Source: Gammaproteobacteria bacterium
Lineage (GTDB): Bacteria; Pseudomonadota; Gammaproteobacteria; Eutrophobiales; Eutrophobiaceae
Direction of reading: 5' to 3'
Assembly: GCA_030829955.1 (NCBI GenBank)
Contig: JAURNY010000030.1
Location: forward strand, 1-64,000
Length of the DNA: 64,000 nt
In this document: piece after piece, positions 8,499-17,429 of the stretch
How positions within the stretch are numbered: position 1 is the first letter of the stretch
How the letters are laid out: every line of letters begins with the position of its first letter
Program-made: the position numbers and the translations under genes
The notes under the pieces: generated by a model
What the model saw: only the letters and a program-made list of their open reading frames with translations
Database searches by the model: none
Told to the model about the DNA's origin: nothing

Positions 8499-9725
8499 TT
8501 ATTTGCTTGATAAATAGCTATCAAGATTAGCCATAATTTTGGATTTATGAAACTCTGCACCCATATTAAGCATTGCATCAGCAAATTTACTGGCAATTTC
8601 ATTAATTGAATCTTTACCAAGCAGGTTAAGGATACCGATACGAATCTGAACAGGTTCTGACAATGTTGTCCAGATACCGAAGTTTTGCGCACGGCAGTTA
8701 CCAACTAGTTCTTTTTCTTTACCTTTCAGATCACCCGGCAGGTCAAGTACAATCAAGCTTGGCATGTTAGATGTGACATCACAGCCCATTGCTTCAACAG
8801 CCTGTCTTAAACCAGCGTTGTAGAATTCATAGTCTGCTGCTTTGTTAGCTTTTCCATATTCCAGCATGATACGTAATGCTTCATGGAAAGCGGCAACTGC
8901 ATAACAAGAGTGAGTACGGTGATAACCATGTTGTTGTCCATCTTGACCATTCGCAATACCCCAATGACGCGCTTCTAGAATCGGGTGATGATCATAAGTA
9001 CGAACGCCTCGTTTTTTAACTACTTCGATTGCTTCATCTCTGAAACTGACAGGGGCATAAGTTAGCGGCAGACTTAGTATGCCTTTTTGAGGACATGATG
9101 CCCAGATTTTAACTGCTGGATAATCATCAATATTGAAGTTTCCAATACCAAGACTTGATACAGCATCGACAATACCCATAACACCATGCTTTTCACAAGC
9201 ATCATTAAAACCTTGAATATCATTTATGCGACCACTGCCGGTTTCCCAATGAGCCATCATTGCCCACATTGGTTTGTGTTCTGCCAATGCTTTTTCCACG
9301 ATCTCTCCGGTAACTGATTGGCCATGAGGAACATCAATCACAGTTACGCTGGCTGGTTTAGGATCAAGTGAGTTGGCGGCTAATTCTTCTGCGGTTGCCG
9401 CTTTCATGCGAACACCAATACTATCTATGCCACTGAATGTGCCGTTTACGAACATGACAACCTTATCTTCCGCGAGAATAGGGCTTATTGCACAATCTAG
9501 ACCGCTCCAGCCGGTGCCGGCAACACCAAATGTATAAAGGTTCTTAGTCCCCCATGCCTCACGAAGCATTTCTTTTGCTTCAACCATGCCCTTAAGGACT
9601 GCTGGATGCATGTGATCCGCTACACCACTGCGGCTAAATGCATCTAATACACGCTGATCGGTATTACCTGGCCCAGGACCCGCTGCAATCGTATGTGGGA
9701 TTTCCAATGGGGGAAATTTACTCAT
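8499..9725 (-). CDS. sga: Serine--glyoxylate aminotransferase
   Basis: Class V PLP aminotransferase of the serine cycle: serine plus glyoxylate gives hydroxypyruvate plus glycine. It has 408 residues with AAGPGPGN near 14-21, GTGWSGLDCAISP near 70-82, the PLP-phosphate contacts in DAVSSLG near 187-193 and the PLP lysine Lys214 in SCPQKGIL. A very strong AGGAGG precedes the ATG at 9725. Alanine-glyoxylate aminotransferase belongs to the same family, but the adjacent mcl, mtkAB, hprA and ppc make the serine-cycle role much more likely. It is transcribed away from mcl; a TATAGT on the minus strand (9846-9851) is a candidate -10. Confidence 0.92.
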   Translation of the reverse strand: MSKFPPLEIPHTIAAGPGPGNTDQRVLDAFSRSGVADHMHPAVLKGMVEAKEMLREAWGTKNLYTFGVAGTGWSGLDCAISPILAEDKVVMFVNGTFSGIDSIGVRMKAATAEELAANSLDPKPASVTVIDVPHGQSVTGEIVEKALAEHKPMWAMMAHWETGSGRINDIQGFNDACEKHGVMGIVDAVSSLGIGNFNIDDYPAVKIWASCPQKGILSLPLTYAPVSFRDEAIEVVKKRGVRTYDHHPILEARHWGIANGQDGQQHGYHRTHSCYAVAAFHEALRIMLEYGKANKAADYEFYNAGLRQAVEAMGCDVTSNMPSLIVLDLPGDLKGKEKELVGNCRAQNFGIWTTLSEPVQIRIGILNLLGKDSINEIASKFADAMLNMGAEFHKSKIMANLDSYLSSK

Positions 9726-10413
9726 AACGCCTCCTAAAGCTTTAAATTTATGCTCTTTATATTTGTAATCATTAAAGATTTTTATTTAGACCTAAACGAT
9801 GGTATCAGCTTAAATCAACAAAGGTTAAGTGAAAAATTGAAACTTACTATACAAAATTTTCGCGAATTATGCCTGAGTTTTCAGGCTACTACAGCCTTCA
9901 CTAAGTGAATTGATTATTAACTGTGCCGAAATACTTATGTTTATCTGATTATGTCCCATAATCTACACCATTGCATTAAACTGACTTAATTAAATGAGAC
10001 GATTCAAGACGTCCTTACTATTTAAGGCACATTACTTTTACACAGGTGTTATGTAATTGATTGTAAGTGCTGCACCGCACAAGCAACTGTTTGACAGTGC
10101 CTAGTTTGCTAGACGTATTAATTTATTTATACAATGATTTAGTAGTAATTTATTTATGTAAACTAATCAGATTAACAAAAAGTATAAATTAAAAATATAA
10201 CTGACTTGGAAGTCTCGAGCGCTACTTAAAAACAAAAACAGAAAATATCCAAATAGTTGGATTGTCAGTATTTAGCTTTTAGTAATTTATTTTGAGTCGT
10301 CTTCGATGAGGCTAATGATTTGCAGCGATTATTTCGTTTGCATTATTCAAGTAAATTGATCATCGAGAATAGTGAAATAAGTTTAAGTTAAAATATTATT
10401 AGAGGAGTGGCCA
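9726..10413. promoter_or_regulatory. 688-bp divergent control region between sga and mcl
   Basis: This is the largest non-coding stretch, AT-rich, with no credible ORF on either strand. It contains several short dyads: GCCTGA/TCAGGC (9871-9886); a nested dyad ATTAC..ACAC/GTGT..GTAAT (10031-10057); ACTGT/ACAGT (10086-10098); and CTAG/CTAG (10101-10112). A TTGACA at 10091-10096 lies 19 bases before TATTAA and may be the -35 of the mcl operon, which would give a leader of almost 300 bases. Serine-cycle genes elsewhere are controlled by a LysR-type regulator (QscR). Whether these dyads are operators is an inference. No regulator gene is encoded nearby. Confidence 0.4.
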
Positions 10414-11367
10414 GTGAGTTTTACACAATATAAACAAGCTCGTGCACGTATACAACGAAGTGAGTTAGCTGTGCCCGGTTCTAATCCAGGCATGTTCGAA
10501 AAGGCTGCCAAGAGCGCAGCAGATTATGTATTTCTTGATTGCGAAGATGCTGTCGTCCCTGATGATAAACCTCAAGCCAGAAAAAATATTATTGAAGCGT
10601 TAAATGATATTGATTGGGGTGACAAAACCATGTCGGTTCGTATCAATGGTTTGGATACACATTATATGTATCGCGATGTTGTTGATATTCTGGAACAGGC
10701 AGGTGACAACCTGGATACTATTCTTATTCCTAAGGTGGGTAGTGCCGCTGATGTTTATGCAATAGACATGTTGGTCACTCAAATTGAAGACGCAATGGGC
10801 TTGAAGAAAAAGATCGGTCTGGAGTGTCTGATTGAAACAGCTCTGGGCGGTGTTAATGTATTTGAAATTGCAAAAGCAAGCCCACGCCTGGAGGCTTTAC
10901 ATTTTGGTGTAGCTGACTATGCAGCGAGTATGCGTTCTCGTACATCTGTCATCGGTGGTCTGGTAGCAGAATATAACTGTGAAGGTGCAATTAATGATCA
11001 ATGGCATTATGCACAAAGTAATATGATACATGCTTGTCGTGCATTTGGTTTACGTGCAATCGATGGTCCTTTTGGAGACTTCAGTGACCCTGAAGCATTC
11101 AAGGCTGCTGCTCGTCGCGTTGCTGTACTTGGTTACGAAGGTAAATGGGCGATTCATCCATCACAGATTGAATTGGCCAATGAAATCATGTCGCCACCAG
11201 AAGCAGAGGTCATTCGAGCCCGTCGTGTACTGGAAGCGATTGAGGAAGCTGCCAAACAAGGTAAAGGTGCTGCACAACTTGATGGAAAGATGATTGATAT
11301 TGCTTCTGAACGTATGGCGAAGAACATCGTACAACAGGCTGACGCGATTGCCGCAAAAGGTAACTAA
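10414..11367 (+). CDS. mcl: L-malyl-CoA lyase (HpcH/HpaI-CitE family)
   Basis: Cleaves malyl-CoA to acetyl-CoA and glyoxylate, the step that closes the serine cycle. It has 317 residues, close to the 324 of Methylobacterium Mcl. Visible features are the N-terminal RSELAVPGSNPGMFEKA, the acidic metal site FLDCEDAVVPDDK near 39-51, IPKVG near 105, LECLIETALG near 136-145 and KWAIHPSQ near 241-248. The start is GTG at 10414 with AGAGGAG seven bases upstream. A beta-methylmalyl-CoA lyase activity is common in this family and cannot be ruled out. It is the first gene of mcl-mtkA-mtkB-hprA-ppc, all on one strand. Confidence 0.92.
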   Translation: MSFTQYKQARARIQRSELAVPGSNPGMFEKAAKSAADYVFLDCEDAVVPDDKPQARKNIIEALNDIDWGDKTMSVRINGLDTHYMYRDVVDILEQAGDNLDTILIPKVGSAADVYAIDMLVTQIEDAMGLKKKIGLECLIETALGGVNVFEIAKASPRLEALHFGVADYAASMRSRTSVIGGLVAEYNCEGAINDQWHYAQSNMIHACRAFGLRAIDGPFGDFSDPEAFKAAARRVAVLGYEGKWAIHPSQIELANEIMSPPEAEVIRARRVLEAIEEAAKQGKGAAQLDGKMIDIASERMAKNIVQQADAIAAKGN

Positions 11368-11379
11368 TTCTGTAAGGTT

Positions 11380-11447
11380 GGAGACTGGTACTTCACGGGA
11401 AGTGTTAGTAATAAACAGACTATCGTCTCCCTAATATTAATTTAATT
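11380..11447 (+). promoter_or_regulatory. Hairpin and T-run between mcl and mtkA
   Basis: GGAGAC (11380-11385) pairs with GTCTCC (11425-11430) around an inner hairpin ACTTC/GAAGT (11390-11403). A run of T follows at about 11444-11450, just before the mtkA ribosome-binding site. It could attenuate transcription or set the mcl 3' end. Confidence 0.35.
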
Positions 11448-11466
11448 TTTTTGGAGGATATTTCGT

Positions 11467-12645
11467 ATGGATATCCATGAGTATCAAGCGAAGGAGATTC
11501 TATCCGGTTATGGAGTGCCAGTAGGCGTAGGGGGACTGGCTTACAGTCCAGAACAAGCTGCTTACCGCGCACAGGAAATTGGGGGGGAAGTCTGGGTTGT
11601 TAAAGCGCAAATCCATTCTGGCGCACGTGGTAAAGCAGGTGGTATTAAAGTATGTAAAAGCAGCGAAGAGGTTTCTCGAGCAGCTGAAGAACTACTCGGA
11701 AAAAAACTGATTACACACCAAACAGGTGAACAAGGAAAAGTCTGCCATCGTTTATATATTGAAGAAGGTTGCAATATTGATCGTGAAATTTATCTGGCAT
11801 TTGTTCTTGATCGAGCCAATGAAAGTGTCACCGTAATTGCATCAGCTGAAGGTGGTATGGAGATCGAACAACTGGCAGTTGAAAAATCTGAATCTATTAT
11901 CAAGGTCGCAGTAGAACCTGCTGTTGGTATGCAGCCTTTTCAGGCACGTGAGATTGCTTTTGCGTTAGGTTTGGATAAAAGTCAGGTGAATCAGGCAAGC
12001 ACATTAATATTGGGTTGTTACCGTGCAATGCGCGATTTGGACGCCAATATGGTTGAGATCAATCCATTGGCTGTGACTAAAGAGGGCAGGCTTCTAGCGG
12101 TAGACGCAAAAATGGGTTTTGATGACAACGCACTTTTCCGTCATCAAAATATTTCTGAACTTCGTGATAAATCTCAGGAAGATGCTCGCGAAATGCGTGC
12201 AGCTGATCGTGGTCTTAGTTATGTCGGTTTGGATGGCAATATCGGTTGTATCATTAATGGTGCAGGTTTAGCGATGGCGTCAATGGATATGATCATGCAT
12301 GCCGGTGGCGAACCGGCTAATTTCCTTGATATTGGTGGTGGGGCGTCACCTGAACGAACTACCAAGGCATTTAACCTTGTACTGAGTGACGATAATGTCG
12401 AATGTATTCTGGTAAACATTTTTGCTGGTATCAATCGATGCGACTGGATTGCTGAAGGTATTGTTCAAGCTGTTAGGTCCATCGAATTGAAAGTGCCATT
12501 AGTCGTTAGACTCTCCGGTACTAATGTCGAACAAGGCAAGAAAATTCTCGAAGAGGCGAATCTGCCAATTATTATGGCGAATACACTAAAAGAAGCTGCG
12601 GATAAAGCAGTGGAAGCCTGGAAAAAACATACAGGCAAGAGCTAG
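11467..12645 (+). CDS. mtkA: Malate--CoA ligase (malate thiokinase), beta subunit
   Basis: Together with MtkB it makes malyl-CoA from malate, CoA and ATP. It is an ATP-grasp protein related to succinyl-CoA synthetase beta (SucC). The 392 residues start with [19 protein letters not shown], include the [12 protein letters not shown] nucleotide loop near 48-59, EINPLAV near 198-204, and GGGASPERT in the C-terminal ligase domain. A strong GGAGGAT precedes the ATG. SucC looks very similar; the assignment to malate thiokinase rests on the neighbours mcl, hprA and ppc. mtkB follows after 12 bp. Confidence 0.92.
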   Translation: MDIHEYQAKEILSGYGVPVGVGGLAYSPEQAAYRAQEIGGEVWVVKAQIHSGARGKAGGIKVCKSSEEVSRAAEELLGKKLITHQTGEQGKVCHRLYIEEGCNIDREIYLAFVLDRANESVTVIASAEGGMEIEQLAVEKSESIIKVAVEPAVGMQPFQAREIAFALGLDKSQVNQASTLILGCYRAMRDLDANMVEINPLAVTKEGRLLAVDAKMGFDDNALFRHQNISELRDKSQEDAREMRAADRGLSYVGLDGNIGCIINGAGLAMASMDMIMHAGGEPANFLDIGGGASPERTTKAFNLVLSDDNVECILVNIFAGINRCDWIAEGIVQAVRSIELKVPLVVRLSGTNVEQGKKILEEANLPIIMANTLKEAADKAVEAWKKHTGKS

Positions 12646-12657
12646 GAGGAACTAATA

Positions 12658-13548
12658 ATGGCAATACATTTAACTAGAGAAACTAAAGTTCTGGTTCAGG
12701 GCTTTACAGGTCAGATTGGTACCTTTCATGCATCTGATATGATCAGTTATGGTACTAATATTGTTGGCGGTGTCACACCAGGTAAAGGTGGTACCAAACA
12801 TCTGGATAAACCTGTTTTTAATACCATGAAAGAAGCAGTGGAAGCGACAGGCGCTAATGCGAGTATTGTATTTGTTCCACCACCATTTGCAGCGGACAGT
12901 ATTATGGAGGCTGCAGATGCAGGTATACATTTTTGTGTGGCGATTACCGATGGTATTCCATCTCATGACATGATTCGTGTTAAGCGTTATATGCGTCGAT
13001 ACAAAGCTGAAGACAAAATGATTTTAACTGGTCCTAACTGTGCAGGTTCTATTAGTCCTGGAAAATGTATGATGGGTATTATGCCGGGTCATATTTATAT
13101 GGAAGGAAATGTAGGAGTAGTTGGCCGTTCTGGTACGCTAGGTTATGAAGCGGCATCTCAGATCAAATCAATTGGAATTGGTATCTCTACCAGTATTGGT
13201 ATTGGTGGCGATCCAATCAATGGAAGCTCATTCAAAGATCACTTAATAGCCTTTGAAGAAGATCCTGAAACCAAGGCTGTCATCATGATTGGTGAGATTG
13301 GTGGTCCTCAAGAAATTGAAGCAGCACAATGGGCACAAGAAAACATGAGTAAACCATTGGTGGCATATATTGCTGGTTTAACTGCACCAAAAGGTCGTCG
13401 TATGGGGCATGCAGGCGCAATTATTTCTGCTGTTGGTGAGAGTGCTGCCGAAAAAGTGGAAATATTAAAAGATTGTGGTCACATAGTTGTACCTAATCCA
13501 TCTGCATTTGCCGACACTATGAAAGAGGTGATGGCAAAAATCAGTTAA
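12658..13548 (+). CDS. mtkB: Malate--CoA ligase (malate thiokinase), alpha subunit
   Basis: Carries the CoA-binding domain and the phospho-histidine of the malate--CoA ligase. It has 296 residues with the Rossmann-type GFTGQIGTFHA near 15-25, VGGVTPGKGG near 37-45, TGPNCAGSISPGK near 124-136, and the active histidine His251 in GRRMGHAGAI, which is phosphorylated during catalysis in this superfamily. The Shine-Dalgarno AGGAGGA overlaps the end of mtkA, indicating translational coupling. It is paralogous to SucD and is called malate-specific from its position between mtkA and hprA. Confidence 0.92.
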   Translation: MAIHLTRETKVLVQGFTGQIGTFHASDMISYGTNIVGGVTPGKGGTKHLDKPVFNTMKEAVEATGANASIVFVPPPFAADSIMEAADAGIHFCVAITDGIPSHDMIRVKRYMRRYKAEDKMILTGPNCAGSISPGKCMMGIMPGHIYMEGNVGVVGRSGTLGYEAASQIKSIGIGISTSIGIGGDPINGSSFKDHLIAFEEDPETKAVIMIGEIGGPQEIEAAQWAQENMSKPLVAYIAGLTAPKGRRMGHAGAIISAVGESAAEKVEILKDCGHIVVPNPSAFADTMKEVMAKIS

Positions 13549-13608
13549 GCGGAGCAGGGCTGCCTTCCATTATTTTATAATTTTTAATTTCATATTCAGG
13601 AGACTTCA

Positions 13609-14583
13609 ATGGCTAAACCTAAAGTACTATTGACACGTAAATGGCCGGCAGATGCCGAAGCTAAAGCTAATGAACTGTTTGATGTAACGCTTAATGAAGA
13701 TGATCACAAGATGTCTGTAGAAGAGTTACAGGACGCAATGCGTAATTACGATGCAGTATGTCCTACAGTTTCTGATTTCATAATCAATTCTCAAATCCTT
13801 GATATAGAAGAACGACGTTGCAGAATCGTATCTAATTTTGGTGTAGGTTTTAATAATATTGATACTGAAGCTGCCAAGGCTGCAGGTGTTGTTGTTACAA
13901 ATACACCAGAAGTCTTGACTCACTGTACCGCTGACATTGCGATGGCATTGTTATTATCAGTTTCGCGTCGTGTTGGAGAAGGCGAACGTCTTGTGAGAGA
14001 TAAAAAATGGGATGGCTGGTGTCCGACCCATATGTTGGCAACTAAAGTTACAGGTAAAAAACTGGGCTTTATTGGTTTTGGCCGTATTGCACAGGCAGTA
14101 GCACACAAGGCACATCATGGTTTTGATATGGATATTAGTTTTTATGATCCATATCCACCGGTAGATGATGTTATTAAACAGTACAACGCGACCAAACTGG
14201 ATACGGTTGAAGATGTTTTAAAAAAATCCGATTTTGTCACCCTTCATTGTCCCGGTGGTGGTAGTAATACCAATCTGATGAACAAAGAAAGACTGTCATT
14301 GATGCAACCTCATGCATTTCTAATTAATACTGCTCGCGGTGATGTTGTAGATGAAGTAGCTTTGGTTGAAGCACTGAAAAAAGGTGTTATTGCAGGTGCG
14401 GGTCTGGATGTATTTGCAAAAGAGCCGACGGTTACCGAAGCATTATTAAGTATGGAAAATGTTGTGTTGTTACCTCATTTAGGAAGTGCAACAACGGAAA
14501 CACGAGTTGATATGGGCTTACGTTCACTTGCAAATGTGAAAGCTTTTTTTGATGGTGAAGAACCTAAAGACCGCGTTGCCTAA
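13609..14583 (+). CDS. hprA: Hydroxypyruvate reductase (D-2-hydroxyacid dehydrogenase family)
   Basis: Reduces hydroxypyruvate to glycerate in the serine cycle. The 324-residue protein has the family's NAD(P)-binding GFIGFGRIA at 153-161 and the catalytic triad Arg243 (NTARGD), Glu272 (AKEP) and His290 (LPHLGSAT). AGGAG lies 7 bases before the ATG. Sequence alone does not separate hydroxypyruvate reductase from glyoxylate reductase within this family; its place between mtkB and ppc favours the serine-cycle role. It may also handle glyoxylate. Confidence 0.88.
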   Translation: MAKPKVLLTRKWPADAEAKANELFDVTLNEDDHKMSVEELQDAMRNYDAVCPTVSDFIINSQILDIEERRCRIVSNFGVGFNNIDTEAAKAAGVVVTNTPEVLTHCTADIAMALLLSVSRRVGEGERLVRDKKWDGWCPTHMLATKVTGKKLGFIGFGRIAQAVAHKAHHGFDMDISFYDPYPPVDDVIKQYNATKLDTVEDVLKKSDFVTLHCPGGGSNTNLMNKERLSLMQPHAFLINTARGDVVDEVALVEALKKGVIAGAGLDVFAKEPTVTEALLSMENVVLLPHLGSATTETRVDMGLRSLANVKAFFDGEEPKDRVA

Positions 14584-14604
14584 TTAATAACTAATCAGGA
14601 ACCT

Positions 14605-17343
14605 ATGACTATAGCTATCAAAGAAAAAGAGAAAGAAATTGATGATCTCTCTGCAGAGTATGCGAAACAGGTAGTAGAACTATTAACTGGTCAGCTCATG
14701 TATGTTATTAAGCGTAGACAACCATCGTTGTTACCTTATTTTGCCGGAGATAAACCTTTACCTGACGGCGATACTGATTTGCTCCTCGGAATATTGCAGG
14801 CATGGGGTATCTGGTTTCAGTTATTGAATGTTGCTGAAGAAAATACAGGTATGAGACGTCGTCGTTTGTATGAAAAGGAAATTGGTCTGGAAAATCTGCC
14901 AGGAACATTTGCAAATGTATTGAAACAGGCTGCAGATTCCGGAATAAGCCCTGAAGAAATACAAAATCTGTTAAATGTTGCGGAAATCAGACCTACTATC
15001 ACAGCACATCCCACAGAAGCAAAACGTATTACAGTTTTGGAAATACACAGACGTATATATATATTGCTTTATCGTATTGAAGCAACGCGCTGGACACCAA
15101 GAGAAAGAGATAAGTTTACTGAGGAATTGCGTAATGAGATTGATTTGCTTTGGTTAACTGGCGAGTTAAGACTTGAAAAACCATCAGTTGCGCAGGAAGT
15201 TGAATGGGGTTTGCACTTTTTTGAACAAACCCTTTTTTCAAGAATTCCGGAATTACATGAAAAATTAAAAACAGCATTAGAAGAAATCTATGTGAATAGC
15301 GAATTTTCTATACCACCATTTTTTCAATTTGGTTTCTGGATTGGTGGCGATCGTGATGGTAATCCGTTTGTTACTAACAAGGTAACCAAAGACACATTAT
15401 TAAAAAATCGTAAGGTGGTATTGGAACACTATCTTGATTTATTAAACGATTTATTACATAAACTAAGTGTTTCCGGTGTCAGTATAAAAATCTCAGAACG
15501 GTTTCAGGAAGATTTGAAAAATATTCTAACCGATATTGATGACTTACATCATATTTCCAAGCGTAACCCCGGTGAAGTATTTCGTCAGTTTATATCCTGC
15601 ATGATTATAAAAATTCATGGCACGATAGAATCTGAAAAGCCTAATCATTACAGTGCTATTGATTATGTTGATGCAGATGAATTTATTATGCATCTTAATC
15701 AATTAATGGATGGTTTGAATAAAACGGGTTGTGAAAATCTTGCAGAGTCATTGGTTTTGCCAATATTGCAACAAGCTGAAGCATTTCGTTTTAGAACGGT
15801 CAAGCTGGATCTGCGTGAAAACTCAACTACAATTAATAATACACTTGCCTCTATTTACAAGGCGTTGCATAAGCGCAAGGAACCGCCAAAACCTGATAGT
15901 GAAGAATGGGGTAAATGGTTACGTTCGGAATTGGCAAAGCCGTTAGATGAAATTCCAGAATTTTCCAATCTCGATGAAAATGCAGAACGTACATTAGGTT
16001 TATTCCAGATGTCAGGAGAGATAATGAATAAACTTGATAGACAAGCGTTCGGTAATTTTATTTTAAGTATGACGCAATCAGTAAATGATCTGTTAGGCGT
16101 ATATCTTTTATCTCGCTATGGTGGACTATTTTCTGAAGAAGATAATGAAATTTATAGTCGTTTACCTATTGTGCCGCTGTTTGAAACAATTGATGATTTA
16201 CAGCGTGCTCCGGAAATGATGAATGAATTACTGACATTGCCATTAATTAAACGTTCGGTTGAAAATCAAAATGGTGTTCAGGAGGTAATGATTGGATATT
16301 CTGATTCGAATAAAGATGGTGGGTATTTCACAGCTAATTGGGAATTGTATAAAGCGCAAATTGAATTAACGAGAGCTGGTCAGGATTCAGGTATTCCGAT
16401 TTCATTCTTCCATGGTCGTGGCGGTTCGGTTAGTCGTGGTGGAGCGCCAACCGGTTTAGCCATTGCCGCACAGCCAGCAGGTTCAATTCATGGGCAAATG
16501 AGGATTACCGAGCAAGGGGAAGTTGTTTCTTCTAAATACGCGAACGAAGGCACTGCGTTGTATCAAATGGAATTACTTGCTTCCAGTATTTTTCAGCATA
16601 CTTTTAAATCAATGAATGAAAATGAATTAAAGCCTAACAAGAACTTTGATGAAGCCATGGAAAAAATGTCTACTCTGGGATACAAAAAATATAGGGAACT
16701 GGCCGAGACAGAAGGTTTGGTAGACTATTACAATTCTGCTAGCCCTGTAGATGAGTTGGCTAAAATGAATATTGGCTCTCGACCTGCACGTCGTTTTGGT
16801 GCCAAATCACTTGGAGATCTTAGAGCTATTCCATGGGTATTCGCCTGGACACAAAATCGTCATCTCGTTCCCGGCTGGTATGGTGTAGGTAGCGCTTTAA
16901 AAAACTATCTAAATGAAACCGGCGGTCATGGTGAAAAGCTGGTTAAACAAATGTTTAATGAATCCAGAGTGTTTCGCTTGATTATTGATGAAACAGAAAA
17001 AACACTTGCATTGGTTGATCTTGAAGTATCAGAAGCATATTCAAAACTTGTTGCGGATGAAAATATTCGTAATAAAGTGTTTAGCATGATAGTGGAGGAG
17101 TATGAATTAACCTGTAATATGGTGATGAAAATTACCGGTGAACAGGAAGTTGGTGAACGCTTTAAACGTTTTTCTCGCAAGTTAAAAAGACGTTTGTCCA
17201 TTCTGCATCAGTCAGGTATGGAACAGGTTACTTTGGTTAAGGATTTTAGAAATCGTGAAAAAGGTGACGATGTGATGAAAGATCTTGTCCCTTTATTGCT
17301 TTCAATAAACTGTATTTCTGCCGGTTTAGGCTGGACAGGTTAA
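14605..17343 (+). CDS. ppc: Phosphoenolpyruvate carboxylase
   Basis: Carboxylates PEP with bicarbonate to oxaloacetate, the CO2-fixing step of the serine cycle. The 912-residue protein has the catalytic His135 in TAHPTEAKR, GGDRDGNPFVT near 250, GYSDSNKDGGYF near 565-577, and the second catalytic His603 in FHGRGGSVSRGGAP. All are needed for activity. The extreme C-terminus reads GLGWTG, whereas most PEPCs I know end in xNTG. The form with NKDGG belongs to a subfamily distinct from the enteric enzyme, so allosteric behaviour should not be assumed. AGGAA lies before the ATG. It is the last gene of the mcl operon and ends at a strong terminator. Confidence 0.96.
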   Translation: MTIAIKEKEKEIDDLSAEYAKQVVELLTGQLMYVIKRRQPSLLPYFAGDKPLPDGDTDLLLGILQAWGIWFQLLNVAEENTGMRRRRLYEKEIGLENLPGTFANVLKQAADSGISPEEIQNLLNVAEIRPTITAHPTEAKRITVLEIHRRIYILLYRIEATRWTPRERDKFTEELRNEIDLLWLTGELRLEKPSVAQEVEWGLHFFEQTLFSRIPELHEKLKTALEEIYVNSEFSIPPFFQFGFWIGGDRDGNPFVTNKVTKDTLLKNRKVVLEHYLDLLNDLLHKLSVSGVSIKISERFQEDLKNILTDIDDLHHISKRNPGEVFRQFISCMIIKIHGTIESEKPNHYSAIDYVDADEFIMHLNQLMDGLNKTGCENLAESLVLPILQQAEAFRFRTVKLDLRENSTTINNTLASIYKALHKRKEPPKPDSEEWGKWLRSELAKPLDEIPEFSNLDENAERTLGLFQMSGEIMNKLDRQAFGNFILSMTQSVNDLLGVYLLSRYGGLFSEEDNEIYSRLPIVPLFETIDDLQRAPEMMNELLTLPLIKRSVENQNGVQEVMIGYSDSNKDGGYFTANWELYKAQIELTRAGQDSGIPISFFHGRGGSVSRGGAPTGLAIAAQPAGSIHGQMRITEQGEVVSSKYANEGTALYQMELLASSIFQHTFKSMNENELKPNKNFDEAMEKMSTLGYKKYRELAETEGLVDYYNSASPVDELAKMNIGSRPARRFGAKSLGDLRAIPWVFAWTQNRHLVPGWYGVGSALKNYLNETGGHGEKLVKQMFNESRVFRLIIDETEKTLALVDLEVSEAYSKLVADENIRNKVFSMIVEEYELTCNMVMKITGEQEVGERFKRFSRKLKRRLSILHQSGMEQVTLVKDFRNREKGDDVMKDLVPLLLSINCISAGLGWTG

Positions 17344-17360
17344 AGCCAATAAATAATTAT

Positions 17361-17391
17361 AAAAAAGGGCTGGTTTATCCCGCCCTTTTTT
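17361..17391. terminator. Bidirectional terminator after ppc
   Basis: AAAAAAGGGC pairs with GCCCTTTTTT, extended by GG/CC around a 5-base loop with one mismatch. It is flanked by A- and T-runs, so it can stop ppc transcripts and those of the converging lipoprotein gene. It resembles the metZ/sga terminator at 8455-8477. Confidence 0.9.
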
Positions 17392-17429
17392 ATTAATTTA
17401 CTTAATCTGGCAATAACGAGTGAAAATGT

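Noticed and set aside
8285-8704. 139-residue minus-strand ORF across the metZ end and sga end
   Set aside because: It runs through the metZ/sga terminator and overlaps both genes out of frame; its composition is that of a shadow ORF.
11467-13548. Reading mtkA/mtkB as succinyl-CoA synthetase (sucC/sucD)
   Set aside because: The families are homologous, but the genes sit between mcl and hprA-ppc with no sucAB or other TCA genes nearby, so the malate enzyme is favoured; kept as a stated alternative.
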